Position numbers and translations under genes: made by a program. A DNA stretch of 64,000 nt from Laccaria trichodermophora (Eukaryota > Basidiomycota > Agaricomycetes > Agaricales > Hydnangiaceae): positions 1,203,862-1,267,861 of the forward strand of contig JACTVC010000015.1 of the NCBI GenBank assembly GCA_018417955.1. The letters run 5' to 3'. Below, one piece after another: positions 1 to 11,003 of the stretch. The notes below the pieces were generated by a model, which saw nothing but the letters and a program-made list of their open reading frames with translations, was not told the origin of the DNA and ran no database searches. Numbering within the stretch: position 1 is the first letter of the stretch; each line of letters opens with the position of its first letter.

Positions 1-1110
1 ACCCTCACAGTACTTGACCTGGATGACGCTCTTCCCCATGTCGGTGATGGTTCTTCGGTATCATACCAACGCAATGTTGAACTGCGCTCGTTGACAAATT
101 TACATCTCGCGGGCTCCCATTCCGACTGTTCTAATGCACTAAGTCATCTATCTGTGTTATCCAGTGCCACCCTTAAGCTATCTTGCCGAAGCACAGTGGT
201 CCCTGATGCTGAATTCTCCAGTATCCTGACCTTTGTCAGTGGCTTATGGCCAACAGCTATCATATCCAGTGCTGCAAAACCACATAGGTGCCCTATCCGC
301 AGTCTCAAAATCCGGGTTGATAGTTCATGGGGTGTTGGTCCAACGAGTTTGAGTTTACAAGCCTGGCCCACCGTGTTGTCGTTTCAAACATTGTCTGGAG
401 ACCCGGATCCGCTGCCTTCCATAGATTTGTTTTTCCAATGGTCTTCAACCGTTACGCCCGGAATTGGGGATAATGTAATCGGAGAGACCTGTGCTGCTTT
501 ACCTTTGGAGCAGCTCGCCTCGTTGGATGTTTCAAGCCCACTGACGAGCCAAATGACGGAACAAACGTTGTCGAGGACGTTTGGGAAGCTCGCACATCTC
601 AGATCCATATGTGCACAAGGGCTGGCCGCACACATGCTTCTGTCAGCCATGATCGCTGAACCTAGTACTACTGCCACTAGCACAAACGTGTCCGCGAATT
701 TATCAACGAGGGAACGCTCACGCAATCGGAGAGAGATGCCCCTTGCAGTCTACTTTCCCTCTCTGCTCCATCTTACAATTGAAGAGACGGATTTTGATTA
801 TGACAAGCTGGAGGCTTTGAAGGACTGCCTAATGGAACGTTACGAGAGGAAGGCCGAAGTGCGCGAGCTGACGCTTTCTCGATGTCGTCGCCTGACGACA
901 GACCTTGTTGACGAACTTAAAGAAATCGTTGTCGATGTGATTTGGGACGGGTGGGATGATTATGGGGATGATATCGACGATCGATCATTGTATTATGGTT
1001 CTGATTCGGATAGGGATGATATCGACTATCGCTCGGATAGCGGGACTCGCTCGCACTTCATTCGCTCGTATGGCGGAATTGATTTGGATGACCACGGCTA
1101 TCCTTGCTGA
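1..1110 (+). CDS. F-box/LRR-type protein, copy 1, C-terminal part cut by window edge
   Basis: The frame is open from base 1 to a TGA at 1108-1110, so the 5' end lies outside the window. The protein matches the C-terminal two thirds of the full-length F-box protein at 5115-6818 almost residue for residue, including the segments LTVLDL, VSGLW and AVYFPSLLHLTIE. It ends in an acidic Asp/Tyr/Ser-rich tail. The F-box itself is not in view. The family probably supplies the substrate-recognition part of an SCF ubiquitin ligase, but that is inferred from the paralogue's N-terminus. The start at 91 is only the first Met in view and not a real start. Confidence 0.7.
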   Translation, partial: TLTVLDLDDALPHVGDGSSVSYQRNVELRSLTNLHLAGSHSDCSNALSHLSVLSSATLKLSCRSTVVPDAEFSSILTFVSGLWPTAIISSAAKPHRCPIRSLKIRVDSSWGVGPTSLSLQAWPTVLSFQTLSGDPDPLPSIDLFFQWSSTVTPGIGDNVIGETCAALPLEQLASLDVSSPLTSQMTEQTLSRTFGKLAHLRSICAQGLAAHMLLSAMIAEPSTTATSTNVSANLSTRERSRNRREMPLAVYFPSLLHLTIEETDFDYDKLEALKDCLMERYERKAEVRELTLSRCRRLTTDLVDELKEIVVDVIWDGWDDYGDDIDDRSLYYGSDSDRDDIDYRSDSGTRSHFIRSYGGIDLDDHGYPC

Positions 1111-1434
1111 AGCGCTGTACTGGTCTAAGAGGTTAGAATAGTTTCGGAGAGTCGATCCAGGCTGAGCGCTGAACGTTTTGAACAATTTGAATTGCAGACT
1201 CCAGAGGGGGCTCGGGGAATGGAAAAGAAGACTCGGGTCGATTTCGGATGTAGATTGGGCCAGCTGGGAAATCGATTTCTGAAGGTTCCAAGATTAGAAT
1301 AGTTTTAAAGAGTTGATTCAGGCCGAGCGCTGAACGTTTTACAATCTGGAATTGCACTTGATATTTTGAATCACAGTTTCTTCATTATAATATCAAGCTG
1401 AAAGCGCAGTCACATACATAGTAAGCGCGAATGA
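1111..1434. repeat. 3' flank of F-box copy 1, duplicated at about 50,290-50,600
   Basis: There is no convincing gene here. The stretch around 1126-1350 recurs at about 50,326-50,580 with scattered substitutions, in the same position just after an F-box tail. It is therefore part of the duplicated unit and not an independent element. Inside it a short motif (gagcgctgaacg) occurs twice. Confidence 0.6.
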
Positions 1435-2658
1435 TCAAAGGTTACATTCAAGCGCCACTGCTACGTACACTACTCTATGCCTCGTCGCAGCCTCAAGCTC
1501 AGCCCTAACGAGCGTGAGCGATTTTTTTGCAAGAAATAATTGCGCAAGGATCATAACAGAAGCAATCAACACCTTTGAATCGCACACCTCCACCAGTGAT
1601 TTTAATGTCGATCCCCAGCCCGTGGTAGTCCCACTAATACAAACACTCCCCTCATCATTCCCAATAATCAGCCCCTCCCACTTCTCGAACGGCCTCGTCA
1701 AATCAGGCGCGACCAACTTGAATACACCGGTGGAGAGGTGCCGAGTGACTCAAAGGGAACGCGTAGACACAGACGACATGGTGGTATGGACTGGAGATCG
1801 TACAAACATGATGCAACACATATGTATGTAAGTAATGACCCTCGAACACCTAGGGAAGACCCCGAACACCAGGGAAAGGGAGTATGCATCCACCAGGATG
1901 CACTACTCCACCGGGTAACCCGTCCAAACTTTGTGTATTCTTCAGCTTCCAATAGTATTTCAACCCCTTCTCCGGACGCGGGGGTTCACTCTCAGTTGGA
2001 TGGGCTGAAGCGGATATGTCCTCATCCTCTTTACGGGCGAAAAATTCTTTCAGCTTTAGCCTGTGCGCTTGGAATGTGTACAATGGGACTGCGTAGCCGC
2101 ATGACTAAACATCGTGCCATAAGTGAAAGGGAGGAGGCAAAGGAAAGGGACGTACAGAGCTAACTTTATACCAGTCCAGCATAATTACAGAACGCGAGCC
2201 TGATTGTCTTTTACCGACGGGTATAATGGTTTCGTATTCGGGTGTGCCGAATTCGTGTACGGTCCCTTTGTATCAACGTTCAAGAATCTAGTTGACAAGA
2301 AATACGCGTACGCACCACGTCCAAAAAGCCTCGTTATCCTGGGTGGCCCCTCAAATGCGCAGAACATAATCGTAATACGTCCATTTTCACGTACATGCGC
2401 GATCGTTTCTGCACCTACGTTCCTCCTTCAATTCCTCAATTCCTCCTTTAATTCCCCCATAGAAATACGCACCACTGCCACTAAGATCCTCATACCACAC
2501 CGTCTTCCTGTTTAAAATATTAAACGTCCCCTCGTACCCCTTTGGCGAGACGTTGATGTGGCCGGTTAGAGAGAGCGGGGCGGTGGCGACCCAGAACATT
2601 TTTGGGATTGGATCCACGGGATGAGGAAGTCTGGGATTTCGGAGTAGAATTGGACCAT
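1435..2658 (-). pseudogene. PNPOx-like (pyridoxamine 5'-phosphate oxidase-fold) gene, frameshifted
   Basis: Read on the minus strand from an ATG at 2656-2658, the gene gives FYSEIPDFLIPWIQSQK, then continues in another frame as MFWVATAPLS and GHINVSPKGYEGTFNI. Next come IMFCAFEGPPR with a short intron before it, GTPEYE in a further frame, and FQAHRLKLKEFFARKEDED. Near 1690 it reads FEKWEGLIIGNDEG. This layout resembles fungal flavin-binding split-barrel proteins of the PNPOx family. A run of five A where six are needed (near 2606) breaks the frame, so this copy looks dead. Fragments recur at 6955-7248, 47947-48190, 51041-51286 and 53240-53720. The family call is from memory of motifs and is moderate; that the fragments are homologous is firmer. 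Confidence 0.5.
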
Positions 2659-2815
2659 TGTTGGAGAGAGGGGGGGTGAGCTGGAAGTCAATCTGTCATA
2701 ACTTGTCAGGAATGAGATTGATTCCTTGGTCATGAGGCTTGCAATGAGTGACCCAGGACGCGCAGTTGCCCAGACCATATCCTCAATTTGCTTAGATAAG
2801 CAACTTGCGCTAATT

Positions 2816-3036
2816 AACGAACACGACTTGAACACCACACCACTCGACAACCTCGCCATGTCCATGTCAGGATTTGCTGGTGGTCCAAATCCTCAATTCG
2901 ACAAACCTGACGACTCCTTTTCCACGGGTACGCTTCCACTTTCAAACTCAATTAGATTTGAAGTCAGGATGTCTAGTACTCAATTCAAGACACCCAACAA
3001 ACAGCCCGCCAAGACGGTGCTGGTGGTGCTCCACCC
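2816..3036 (+). pseudogene. Fragment of unknown gene preceding eIF4G copy 2
   Basis: This stretch encodes TPLDNLAMSMSGF, PNPQFDKPDD and SNSIRFEV and has a clear homologue at 32446-32640 in the same position before eIF4G copy 3. I do not recognise the protein. From about 3008 the DNA matches eIF4G copy 5 (the GAGGAPP region), but in a shifted frame relative to this fragment, so an eIF4G start has been joined to foreign sequence. Confidence 0.45.
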
Positions 3037-4826
3037 ATGGATCGTACTCGAAGCAAGCCCGGAAGGAATCTCAGGAAGGCGATGCAAATTGATCGTGACT
3101 CACCCGAGATTGTGGATCGCAAGGTCAAGGCTCTACTCGACGAGTTGACTATGGAGAAGTTTGATTCGATCTCTGACCAACTTATCGCCTGGGCGAATAA
3201 ATCGGAGAAAGAGAAGGACGGAAGGACTCTCGCTCAAGTTATTCGGCTTGTCTTTGAAAAGGCTACTGATGAAGCTACCTCGGAGATGTACGCTCGCCTT
3301 TGCAGGAAAATGATGGAACAAATCAGCTCTAAAGTCCAGGATGACAGTATCAAGGCCACAGACGGAAAGCCCATCGCCGGTGGTCAACTATTTCGAAAAT
3401 ACTTGCTCAACAGATGTCAAGAAGACTTTGAGCGCGGTTGGGTAGCCAAGGAGGTAACCGCTGCTGTCAAAGCTTCGAGGGATGAAGCTGCGAAGGCTGC
3501 CAACCAACGGAGCAAGGAGGGTGGGACTGAGAAAGTCACGCGATATTCCGACGAATACCACGCTGCACAGAAGGCTAGGCGACAAGGTCTCGGTCTGGTC
3601 AAGTTCATTGGGGAACTCTTCAAAGTACAGATGCTGACCGAACGTATCATGCATGAATGTATCAAGACACTGCTCGGAAACGTGGAGAACCCCGAGGAGG
3701 ATGAGATCGAAAGTTTGTGCACATTGCTGACCACTGTCGGCGCCCGTCTCGACACACCGAAGGCCCGGGCCCATATGGATGTTTATTTCTTTCGGATGAA
3801 GGAGCTTTCTAAGAGCCAGAATGTAAGCTCACGGCTGCAGCTCGTGTTGCAGGTCGGTACCAAACTTTCAATATTTTCTCAACCGCACTGATTCAAATGT
3901 TTAGGATACCATTGACTTGCGAGAACGAAAGTGGATCTCCCATCACGCAGTTCCTGCACCAGCAACGATTGCTCAGATTCATGCAATGGTGAGTCGTGAG
4001 GAGCGTAACATGTGCAAACTCTTAAATATTCGGGTTTAAATAGGCCGTCAAAGAGAAAGCCGCTCAAGATAAGGAGTCTTACAATCGACAAATCAGAATG
4101 TCTCGCGATGGCGATCATGGCCGGTTCGCACAGGTGGCGCCTGACGGTTGGGATGTCGCTGCTGGTGGCTCTGGTCCTCTTCGTCCCCTTCCCAAAGTTG
4201 GTGATATTTCCAACTTTGGAAAGATTGGCAAGACACAGCCTATGACGTTTGGTCCTAGCAGCGTATTCGCCGGCAAGAAGGGCACAGAAAGCAAACGGGA
4301 AACAATTTCTCGAACTGACGATCGGCGCGAGTTCGCACAGGTGGGGCCTGACGGTTGGGCTGCCGTTGGTAGCCGCTCTGGTGCTCTTCGTCCCGTTCCC
4401 AAAGTTGGTGATCTTTCCAGCTTTGGAAAGATTGGCAAGGCGCAGCCCATGACATTCGCTCCTGACAGTGTATTCACTGGCAAGAAGGGCACAGAAAGCG
4501 AACGGGAAACAATCTCTCGAATTGGCGGGGGCGAGTCCGTGCAGGTGGGGCCTGACGGTTGGGCTGTTGCTGGTAGCGGCTCTGGTGCTCTTCGTCCGCC
4601 TCCCAAAGCTGGTGATCTTTCCAGCTTTGGAAAGATTAGCAAGGCACAGCCCGTGACATCTGATTCTGCCCGTGTATTCGCTGGCAAGAAGGGCAGAGAA
4701 AGCGAACAAGAAGCAATCTCTCGAACAAGCTCGAGTTCTGATATGTTCTCTATCCCCAGTCAGAATACTGAAGCAGGTGTGGACACCACAGCGAAAGGTG
4801 AAGCTTTTATGCAAATCATTAGATGA
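3037..4826 (+). CDS. eIF4G-like MIF4G-domain protein, copy 2, three exons
   Basis: Exons are 3037-3852, 3905-3988 and 4044-4826; both introns are GT-AG and 52-55 bp. Splicing gives an uninterrupted 560-residue frame. Residues about 15-270 are a MIF4G HEAT-repeat domain (VDRKVKALLDELTMEKFDSI, GGQLFRKYLLNRCQEDFERG, GLGLVKFIGELFKVQMLTER), which in eIF4G binds eIF4A. Exon 2 carries the conserved DTIDLRERKWI segment. Exon 3 holds three tandem copies of the GPDGW...GDLSSFGKI...GKK segment, which occurs once in copy 3. The N-terminal region with the eIF4E-binding site and the C-terminal MA3 domain are missing. A shift near 4810 cuts the frame off from the remaining eIF4G-like tail (4827-5029). Canonical eIF4G is far longer, so this is a truncated paralogue. 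It may be expressed; that is not shown. Confidence 0.65.
4139..4745 (+). repeat. Three in-frame tandem repeats of about 204-207 bp in the eIF4G tail
   Basis: Units start with cctgacggttggg at 4140, 4347 and 4551. Each encodes about 68 residues beginning GPDGW and ending GKKG.ES..E.ISR. Period lengths of 207 and 204 bp keep the frame. Copy 3 (44700-44950) has a single unit, so the expansion is specific to copy 2. An accidental open frame also exists on the opposite strand (3879-5000) because the repeat lacks stops there. Confidence 0.8.
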
Positions 4827-5029
4827 CAACATGCTAAATAGCTCGATAGCTGCAGCCGAATCCGTAGAGCGCAAAAATCTTGTTCTGCAACCTCGGTTCC
4901 AGCCCGTTGAAAACGCCGAAGCAGCGCCATCCGACGTGGAGTTGGAGGTCAACTCTTCACAGGATGAGGCTTCACCAGAGATGAGTGATGAGGACGCCAA
5001 GAAAAAGGTAGCTGTTGATTTGAAGGAAT
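4827..5029 (+). pseudogene. Degenerate eIF4G tail running into the F-box gene
   Basis: The sequence encodes RKNLVLQPRFQPVENAE and SPEMSDEDAKKKVAVDLKE. This is the linker and the first residues of the eIF4G MA3 domain, in a frame different from the exon before it. The match stops after DLKE, and F-box leader sequence begins within about 60 bp. In copy 3 the whole MA3 domain is still present at the same junction, so copy 2 has lost MA3 by deletion. Confidence 0.6.
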
Positions 5030-5114
5030 CCTCCGAGCCACAAATCCAAGACTTTCGGGAGATTCAGAAACCGTTGATGTTGCCCGTCGCCGTATTGATC
5101 AGGACATTGAGAAA

Positions 5115-6818
5115 ATGGAAGGCGCCATCCGAGCACTCAAGTCTCGCCGCAATAGCCTAGCTCCCATATCACGCCTCCCCCCTGAAATACTCTCCAAAAT
5201 ATTCGTCTCTTGTGCAGCCACGTACAAGCCCGACATGGATTGGGTTAAAGTCACCCATGTCTCACGCCATTGGCGAACTGTCGCTATCGGGTGCCCTCGC
5301 TTATGGACAACGCTTGTTTTCGCGCAACCGAGGTGGGTGGAAGAGATGTTGAAAAGGTCCAAAATGGCTCCGCTCGTCATTGATGCCCAGTATGGATACT
5401 ACATGGGTTCAAAATTGACTGAAGCCGTTCACCTGGCCATGAACCACATTTCCCGTGCACGGGAACTGAGCATAGTTTCCTCGAATGCATCGTTCGATAA
5501 ACTTTTCTCAAGTGTCCCGAGAGCAGCACCCATGCTTCAGAGCTTCGTACTGTCTACTACAACAAACCATTATGCGGATCCGTTTCATGACAACTATTCC
5601 ATTCCTCCAGAGCTCCTTAGTGATGACTCCTCTCAGCTCCGACGCCTCGAACTAAAACATTGCAATCTTGATTGGACATCCCACCTTCTCAGAGGTCTTA
5701 CACACCTAAAAGTTCACAATACTGCTCCAGGAACTAGACCATCTATGCCCCTTTTTCTGGATGTCCTAGATCAACTTCCAACCCTCACAGTACTTGACTT
5801 ACGCGATGCTCTTCCCCATGTTGCTGATGGCTCTTCAACGGTGTCATACCAACGCAATGTTAAACTGCGCTCGTTGACAAATTTAGATTTTGCGGGCTCA
5901 ACTTCCGACTGTTCTAATGCATTAAGGCATTTATCTGTGTCATCCAGTGCCGCCCTTAAGCTAGCTTGCCGAAGCACAGTGGCATCTGCTGCTGAAATCT
6001 CCAGTATCCTGACCTTTGTCAGTGGCTTATGGGGACCGACAGCTATCGGGTCTAGTGCTGCAAAACCACATAAGTGTCCCATTCGCAGTCTTAGAATTCG
6101 GCCGTTTGGTCCAGGGGTGTTTGATTCAATGAGCTTACAAGCCTGGCCCATCGTGTTGTCGTTTCACATAAAGTTGTCTGGAGATCCAGATCCACCGCCT
6201 TTCATAGATTTGTATTTCCAATGGTCTTCAGTGACTGTTACGCCCGGAATTGGGGATAAGGTAATCGGAGAGACCTGTGCTGCTTTACCTTTGGGGCAGC
6301 TTGTCTCGTTGGATGCTTCATACCAAATGACAGAACAAACGTTGTTGAGGAGCTTTGGGAAGCTTGCACATTTAAGATCCATACGTGCAACAGGGCCGAC
6401 CGTACTAGACAAGCTTGTGTCAGCCATGATTGCTGAACCTCGTACTGCCACTAGCACAAATGTGTCCGCTAATTTATCGACGCGGAAACGCTCACGCATT
6501 GGGAGAGAGATGCCCCCTGCAGTCTACTTTCCCTCCCTGCTCAATCTTACAATTGAAGACACAAATTTTGATACAGGCAATGGAGCATCTGCTGGGGTGC
6601 AGGATTTGAAGGACTGCCTGATGAAACGTTACAAGAGGAAGGCCGAAGTGCGCGAGCTGACACTTTCTCGATGTCGTGGTCTGACGACAGAGCTTGTTGA
6701 CGAACTTAGAGAAATCGTTGTCGATGTGATCTGGGATGGGTGGGAGACAGGCAGTGAAGATGATTACGATGATTATTGGGATGATATCGACGATCACTCG
6801 TATGATGGTTCTGATTAG
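5115..6818 (+). CDS. F-box/LRR-type protein, copy 2, apparently complete
   Basis: This is a 567-residue single-exon frame. Residues about 18-65 form an F-box: SRLPPEILSKIFVSCA followed by WVKVTHVSRHWRTVAIGCPR, the usual basidiomycete pattern. Before it lies a short helix with MEGAIRALKSRRN. The remainder is rich in spaced leucines like degenerate leucine-rich repeats, and the protein ends in an acidic tail (DDYDDYWDDIDD). The expected role is recognition of a substrate for SCF ubiquitination through Skp1; the substrate is unknown. The frame is open upstream to 5019 but has no earlier ATG, so 5115 is the only start in view. The copy just upstream of eIF4G MA3 in copy 3 shows that this gene lies directly behind eIF4G, possibly as a former fusion. 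Paralogues: 1-1110 and 45561-47265. Confidence 0.75.
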   Translation: MEGAIRALKSRRNSLAPISRLPPEILSKIFVSCAATYKPDMDWVKVTHVSRHWRTVAIGCPRLWTTLVFAQPRWVEEMLKRSKMAPLVIDAQYGYYMGSKLTEAVHLAMNHISRARELSIVSSNASFDKLFSSVPRAAPMLQSFVLSTTTNHYADPFHDNYSIPPELLSDDSSQLRRLELKHCNLDWTSHLLRGLTHLKVHNTAPGTRPSMPLFLDVLDQLPTLTVLDLRDALPHVADGSSTVSYQRNVKLRSLTNLDFAGSTSDCSNALRHLSVSSSAALKLACRSTVASAAEISSILTFVSGLWGPTAIGSSAAKPHKCPIRSLRIRPFGPGVFDSMSLQAWPIVLSFHIKLSGDPDPPPFIDLYFQWSSVTVTPGIGDKVIGETCAALPLGQLVSLDASYQMTEQTLLRSFGKLAHLRSIRATGPTVLDKLVSAMIAEPRTATSTNVSANLSTRKRSRIGREMPPAVYFPSLLNLTIEDTNFDTGNGASAGVQDLKDCLMKRYKRKAEVRELTLSRCRGLTTELVDELREIVVDVIWDGWETGSEDDYDDYWDDIDDHSYDGSD

Positions 6819-7347
6819 GATGACGACTACTATCATTTCCCTTTCTGATCATGAAGTCCTGTACCAGCAGTACTTCAAGTTGTTCGGGAGTTTGAAATTC
6901 TCGATTTCCTCCCTCAATTTTGACACAGGCTTTCTGGGATAGACTTATTAGGACTTACACCCATAGTATCATACCTGGAATATGCAACAACTGAGTCTGA
7001 CGAGCCCAGGCTTCTGAAAGGTGGTGTTCGGCCCAGACCAGTCTATGCCCCCCCGCTGCGTCAAGCTCAGCACTATGTAATGAAAGTGAGTGATTTTTTT
7101 TGCAAGATATAACGATTGTACAATGATCACTGTAATAGAAGAGAAAAAATAATAAAATCGTCAGCCACAGTCCACTTGAACGTGTGCCATTCTTTGCTCG
7201 CTTTTTTCGTCCCGACTGCACACACTGGTCATTCTCGCCATTTATCACCTCAACACAACATTCTATCTTGTCCTAGACGTTCATCGACCACCACTAGAAT
7301 TCCTCTATCTTGTTTGCCACTGACTTACCCCAGACTCTTACGAACGT
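6819..7347. other. 3' flank of F-box copy 2 with PNPOx-like C-terminal remnant on the minus strand
   Basis: The stretch is similar to 47,500-47,830 and 50,690-50,940, where it also follows F-box tails. The minus-strand frame 6955-7248 resembles the C-terminal end of the PNPOx-like copy at 1435-2658 (CKKNHSLSLHSAELDAAGG against AKKSLTLVRAELEAA). The flank is cut at 7347 by a transposon and resumes at 29750 (tggacaacctacattg). Confidence 0.5.
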
Positions 7348-7355
7348 CTGGACAA
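7348..7355. repeat. 8-bp target-site duplication CTGGACAA, left (right copy at 29750-29757)
   Basis: CTGGACAA stands immediately left of the terminal sequence CAAGGGGGTGG and again immediately right of its inverted copy ending at 29749. The empty site is seen in the paralogous flanks near 47,865 and 50,955 (ctggacaac or cggacaacc, not duplicated). Confidence 0.85.
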
Positions 7356-7371
7356 CAAGGGGGTGGCGGAA

Positions 7372-7751
7372 TGTGATACGGAGTTCGGGATACGCGCAGG
7401 CACGGCTTACTAATCACGTAGTCATATCGCTTGTACATTCTTGAGGACCTTTAGACATAAACCATATTCATCTTGCTACCAAGCTCGCGTGAAGTGTGTC
7501 CTGTGTCCACTGCTGGTAAGACCAAAGGGCGAGCTCCCTGCATAATGCTCCCTCCTCCACAGGATACGAGAGCCCACTCTCTGGGTTATAGAGAATCCCA
7601 CCTAGGATTGCTAGGCAACTCGAGGAGATGAGCGCGCCGTAAAGCAGCGTTCTCTCCTCTCTTCAATTCATCAAGACTACGCTACTACATCTAGCTACGG
7701 TACTACGAGACTTCACGCGCACGAAGTCCCCGCACGCACTGAGGTTTCACA
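7372..7751 (+). repeat. Gypsy-1 5' LTR (380 bp)
   Basis: It runs TGTGATACGGAG to GAGGTTTCACA and matches 28033-28412 over the full 380 bp, with three differences that I can see (CG to CA, CG to CA, CG to TG). It inserted 16 bp inside the left end of the outer hAT-like element. Confidence 0.93.
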
Positions 7752-7752
7752 T

Positions 7753-7772
7753 TGGTGGGGGCACCGCGGACT
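7753..7772 (+). promoter_or_regulatory. Primer-binding site of Gypsy-1
   Basis: TGGTGGGGGCACCGCGGACT starts two bases after the LTR. TGG is the complement of a tRNA CCA end. The same sequence follows the LTRs of Gypsy-2 (33982) and of the reversed non-autonomous element (minus strand, ending at 25543). The tRNA species is not identified. Confidence 0.8.
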
Positions 7773-8195
7773 TCACATTCGATGTTGAAGTCTCGCCTCG
7801 GGAGAGATCGGAAGCGGTACTCCGGTCACGCCATCGTGAGTTTAACATGCCACGTACCACATCCATCCCCTCCCTCCTAGTACCAACCTGTTATCTATTC
7901 ATTCCCCCATCGCTGAGCGCAGTTTTCATTGCGTTCGCATGAGGACGCCCTGGAGCGCTGTCACAGCGTTCAGGGCTATTCGACTCCTCCCGATGATTCT
8001 GTTTATCCGGATTCCATCAGTCGTCTAGCCCTCTGCTAGATCCTTCACCCACAACCTTCAGTCAGTCTACCCCTCTCCCAACCGAATCATTCCGACTATG
8101 CTATGCCACTTGATCACATTACGGATGAAGGATCTCGCTTAACCGGTTTACCCAGCTGGTCAGGAAATTTTACGATCCATTTATGTATATAAGAG
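7773..8195 (+). other. Gypsy-1 5' leader, non-coding
   Basis: This lies between the primer-binding site and the first gag ATG. There is no supported ORF. A tatataag sequence stands just before the ATG at 8196. Confidence 0.6.
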
Positions 8196-10934
8196 ATGGA
8201 CGACCGCTCCGTCTCCTCCAGCTACACTACCATGGCTACCCCTTCCAAACCCACTGTCGATATCGTTGACTCTTCTGAGAAACCGAAGACTACTGGTCGT
8301 TCAACTAGAGCGGCCTCCAAAAACAACCCGCCTGCGGAAGAGAGCGCTAAAGGTGCCAGCACCTCAGCAGTTCCTCCTACGAAGGGAAAAGCGACAGCCA
8401 TGTCGCCAACCGCGGAAGAGAGCGCTATGGGTGTTAACACCCCAGCTGTTCCTCCTGCGAAGGGAAAAGCGACAGCCACGTCACAATCCAAACCTGCCAA
8501 ACCCGGGGCATCTTCACAGAAAGCCCCTGCTCCACTACCCCTCCCTCCGTCGGGTTCCAGCGCGCCGCAAGGCAGCGTTGTACCGATTACGATCAACCCT
8601 CCTGGTCCGAACCTCACGATGCTGCAGGAGACAGGTCAAATCCTCTCGGATGCACCTTCCCTTACGTACCTAACTACGATTTCGAGCATCTCTATGCTAG
8701 GCAACAAGAGCCCTAGGGGATCCCTGCGTATCTTCGAAGGGATCCCGACCTATGAGGACGTCTTGATCTATGACGAACCCCTCTCGGTTTCCTTAGCTCG
8801 TTACCATCCTCGTTTCAACCCAGCCGTAGATGATGACCCACTGATCTTCTTCGGCGGCATCGACGGGAAGCTCCCTGGAAAATCCCTGGAGGATTCTCAA
8901 GGAATTCGTGACCTCTTATGGCGCTGGTCTGCGCCTCACGTCCAGGGACTATGGGTTAACCTCCCTACGATGATCGACAGCTTTCCTCAAGTTCGCTTGA
9001 CTCCGGAATACATCCATGAGCTCACAGTGGACTCAGTGAAATACTACTCGGTACCTTCTGTTTTACTGGAGGAAATAGCTCAGCTCTACTTAGCTATGTA
9101 CCAAATCCTTTGTGCCTTCCAAACTCTTTTGGAAGAAGGCGATCATCAACTCTTCGCTTTCGATCCAGAATGGAAGATGCTACGCTTGTTAGCCTGGCAC
9201 ACCAACAAGAAGGATATCTTGCTTACCTTTGTAGTATTACAACGACGTTGCCAAGTCTGTAATTCACACATTAAGGAATACTTCAACGCCATGAGGAAGA
9301 TTTTCCTGCAATCTGACGAACAACAATCTGTCAGCACGTTGTACTCAACTCGGCCATCCGTCCGTTCCTGATTTGGCCAAGACGAGGCCCCTGAAGAAGT
9401 AGGGAAACTCCTTCTACGACCAGACTACGAAGCTGACGTCCCAGCCGCGTATCGCGATGGAGTCAGTCGTCTGACGGAAGCTGCCGTAGCAGCTGCTAAT
9501 AGGATGAATGAGAGAGTACCTACGGTCTTCTATAAAGATCCTCGTACTCGCATCTACAACACGCCTCCTACCGGGGCGGTCATAGCTGCGCGTTCAGCTA
9601 GCAACGCCAGTTACAAGGTCAGAGCGCTGGATCAAGTGTTCGCCAAATTGCCTAAGTCAAGAGACCTCTACGCCACCTCTCAGTCCAACAGAGCCTTATC
9701 ACTACTCGCCCCTTCGATTGCTCCTACCACTCAATACGCTCCATCTGCGATTCCTACGATTGCCACTCAAAGCGCCAAGGTGCCAATGCCAGCTTCCATT
9801 TCAGTGGTTGCTCATAGGCGTCATGCCATATCAACTATGCCTGGCATGGGTAAAATAGAGTTGCCAGCAGGTGATGCTCCCGCTGCAGCGCCAGTGGTAA
9901 ACACGGGCGTTGAGCAGGGTTCCCAAGCTGTAGCGAAACCCACACCAACCGTGTGGTTCGCCGGCCGGCAAACGCCTCCCCATTTAGCCACTAAAGCACC
10001 TGAACAACCACCAGCTCCTGCCAGCAGCGCGCCTTCGCGTTGGACCAGCTATCAGTTCAAAGATAATCGCCCGATACCATCGCCCAGTGATGATGATCTG
10101 AGGTCCCCTAGTGACCCTCCTTCAGGAGGAGGTCCCCCTGACAACGACCCAGGCAACAATGGTCCAGGCGGTGGTCCTAATGGCGGCAGCGGCGGTCCCA
10201 ATGGCGGGCCTCCTGAAGGCCCTCCCGGCGGCCCTCCAGGAGGAGGCGGGGATCCTTCTCCTGGTAACCCTTCTGGATGGACAGGGTACTCGCCCTTCCC
10301 TTACTCCGATGAGTGGCAACTGAATCACAAGCTCAACTCATCGGTAGTACCCGCTTGGGATGGTCATGGCTCCACTGCCATCGACTATATCAGTTCTATG
10401 TCCTTCCTAGCTAGAATGAGCGATAAAATGAAGGAAGGTGTAGCCGCCATGGCCCCTTATAAGTGGTCAGGCCGTGCAAAAAGCTGGTGGGAATGTCTGC
10501 CGTTAGCTGACCAGACGTACTTCCGTCAGGATTGGGAACACATGATGATCGGTCTTCGTGTCCAGTTCCTTGACCTACGTTGGTTGCGTGAAAGGCTTTA
10601 CGAGTTCGAAGCCATGTTCTTCCGCCAAAAAGGGCATACTACCAAGGATCCAATCGACTTCATACAACGTAGAGTTCGTCACCATATGTTCCTTCACCCC
10701 GACGATCTGGACGGTCCAGGTGCGGTTGACCGCATTTTGCGTAACCAACCCATTGAATGGGAAAAAGACCTCAATGACGTGAATTGCCCATCTATCTTCG
10801 CGCTACAAAGCGCGGCCAGTCGTCTAGCCACCAGCCTCATTAATGATTGGCAAAGCAGCGAGATTCACGCTCGAAACACGGCGGCAGGACATGGAGACAA
10901 GCCGTCAGTCCCGGGCAAGGGACGTTATGGGTGA
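8196..10934 (+). pseudogene. gag: Gypsy-1 gag, one frame with an internal TGA
   Basis: Two frames in the same phase, 8196-9371 and 9504-10934, are separated by one TGA at 9369-9371. The N-terminal 391 residues are rich in Ala, Pro, Thr and Lys at first. The second part holds a Pro/Gly-rich linker (PPDNDPGNNGPGGG) and a typical Ty3/Gypsy gag core near the C-terminus (WWECL, LRVQFLDLRWLRERLYEFEA, DPIDFIQRR). Gag forms the virus-like particle. A second TGA at 10932-10934 separates it from the zinc knuckle and pol. Both stops read as CGA changed to TGA and not as a programmed shift. Confidence 0.8.
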
Positions 10935-11003
10935 ACTGCACATGTTGCTTCTTCAGATCCTCCCATTGAAACTCCAGCCCTAATTAAGGATGAAGGCAGT
11001 GAC

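Noticed and set aside
3879..5000. 373-codon open frame on the minus strand
   Set aside because: It lies antisense to eIF4G exon 3 and its three tandem repeats. It is open because the 204-bp unit lacks stops in that frame, and it has no protein features.
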